Source: Nitrospirota bacterium (GTDB taxonomy: Bacteria; Nitrospirota; UBA9217). From it: DNA of 6,548 bases. Below are positions 5,951 to 6,548 of the stretch, piece after piece. The first letter of the stretch is position 1; every line of letters begins with the position of its first letter. The DNA lies in NCBI GenBank assembly GCA_021788515.1, contig JAJYKN010000082.1, positions 1 to 6,548 on the forward strand, in the 5' to 3' direction. The notes beneath the pieces are model-generated. The model had not been told where the DNA came from. It saw only the letters and a list, made by a program, of their open reading frames with translations, and searched no databases. Both the position numbers and the translations under genes were made by a program.

Positions 5951-6548
5951 ATGCTGAAAGTTGGACTTACCGGAGGGATTGCCAGCGGCAAAAGCCTTGT
6001 TGCACGGGTTTTGAAAGACCTCGGCGCGCACGTCATTGACGCCGACCGGATCGTTCATGAACTCCTGGGGCCCAACCAGCAGGCATGGCGAGAAATCATT
6101 GATTTTTTTGGAACGAACATCCTGCGCCCGGACAAAACCATCGATCGCCGGAAGCTGGGAGATATCGTCTTTGGCGACGGGCAAAAGCGCGAGTGGCTCA
6201 ACACCTGCCTCCATCCCAAGGTTTTTACCGCCTATACCACGCAGGTGCGGAACGTGTGCGCCAGGCAGCCCGACACCATCATCGTGCTTGATGCCGTCCT
6301 CCTGATCGAGACGGGATACCATCGCAAGATGGACCGGGTCATCGTGGTGTATGCCGAACCGGAGCAGCAGGTGGAGCGGCTTGCCCTGCGGGACAAATTC
6401 ACCCGTGAGCAAGCCCTTGCCAGGATCGGAAGCCAGATGCCGCTGGCTGAAAAACGCGGCCATGCCGACTACGTAATCGACAACACGGGCACCAGGGAAT
6501 ATACGGAAGAACAAACCAGGGATATTTTCATGAAGCTGAAACAAGAGG
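5951..6548 (+). CDS. coaE: Dephospho-CoA kinase, last residues cut by the window edge
   Basis: CoaE phosphorylates the 3'-hydroxyl of dephospho-CoA with ATP, the last step of coenzyme A synthesis, in the cytoplasm. The N-terminus carries the P-loop GGIASGKS (8-15). DAD at 30-32 is the conserved acidic motif of the active site. HP at 88-89 and the strand IIVLDAVLLIETG (110-122) match the family's CoA-domain landmarks, and RLALRD with the following REQALARIGSQM is the usual lid and helix region. ADYVIDNTGT near the end is the standard closing motif. There are 199 open codons with no stop, while family members are about 200 residues, so only a few residues are missing. The gene starts 43 nt after the HEXXH membrane-protein gene. 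It is a housekeeping gene, and its neighbours tell little about its role. Confidence 0.95.
   Translation, partial: MLKVGLTGGIASGKSLVARVLKDLGAHVIDADRIVHELLGPNQQAWREIIDFFGTNILRPDKTIDRRKLGDIVFGDGQKREWLNTCLHPKVFTAYTTQVRNVCARQPDTIIVLDAVLLIETGYHRKMDRVIVVYAEPEQQVERLALRDKFTREQALARIGSQMPLAEKRGHADYVIDNTGTREYTEEQTRDIFMKLKQE

Noticed and set aside
5855..6544. Minus-strand open frame of 229 codons opposite coaE
   Set aside because: The plus strand here encodes an unmistakable dephospho-CoA kinase with P-loop and DAD motifs; the antisense product has no recognisable features.

Overview
The window reads as ordinary chromosome of a Gram-negative, LPS-bearing bacterium. It is moderately GC-rich and densely packed, with one partial gene on the minus strand at the left and six genes on the plus strand. 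LptF and LptG require an outer membrane. The gene content and the style of the uncharacterised proteins remind me of the deltaproteobacterial (Geobacter-like) or Nitrospirota lineages. That placement is an impression from memory, not something a search has tested.

Layout. (1) At 1-406 on the minus strand is the N-terminal 135 codons of a membrane-anchored thioredoxin-like protein of the TlpA/ResA type with a WCPPC motif; its 3' end lies outside the window. (2) At 407-646 is a divergent intergenic region with a sigma70-type promoter facing each way. The rightward one is a near-consensus extended -10 promoter so close to the next ATG that the mRNA should be leaderless or nearly so. (3) At 647-2467 is a large soluble protein of unknown function (606 aa), 2 nt upstream of lptF. 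(4) At 2470-3654 and 3671-4756 are lptF and lptG, the two permease subunits of the LPS-extracting LptB2FGC ABC transporter. (5) At 4846-5205 is a 119-aa conserved-looking soluble protein of unknown function, 3 nt upstream of (6) 5209-5907, a multi-span membrane protein with an HELTH zinc-metalloprotease motif, resembling M50B-type proteins. (7) At 5951-6548 is coaE (dephospho-CoA kinase), nearly complete but cut by the right edge.

The plus-strand genes probably form one or two transcription units: the 606-aa gene with lptF and lptG, then perhaps the 119-aa gene, the metalloprotease-like gene and coaE. LptF and LptG act together in the inner membrane; their partners LptB, LptC and LptA are not in the window. 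The most interesting open question is why a large soluble protein of unknown function is nearly fused to lptF, and whether the 119-aa protein is a partner of the HEXXH membrane protein.

I see no tRNA, rRNA, CRISPR array, insertion sequence, attachment site or replication origin. No intergenic gap exceeds 300 bases; the longest is 407-646 (240 bases).
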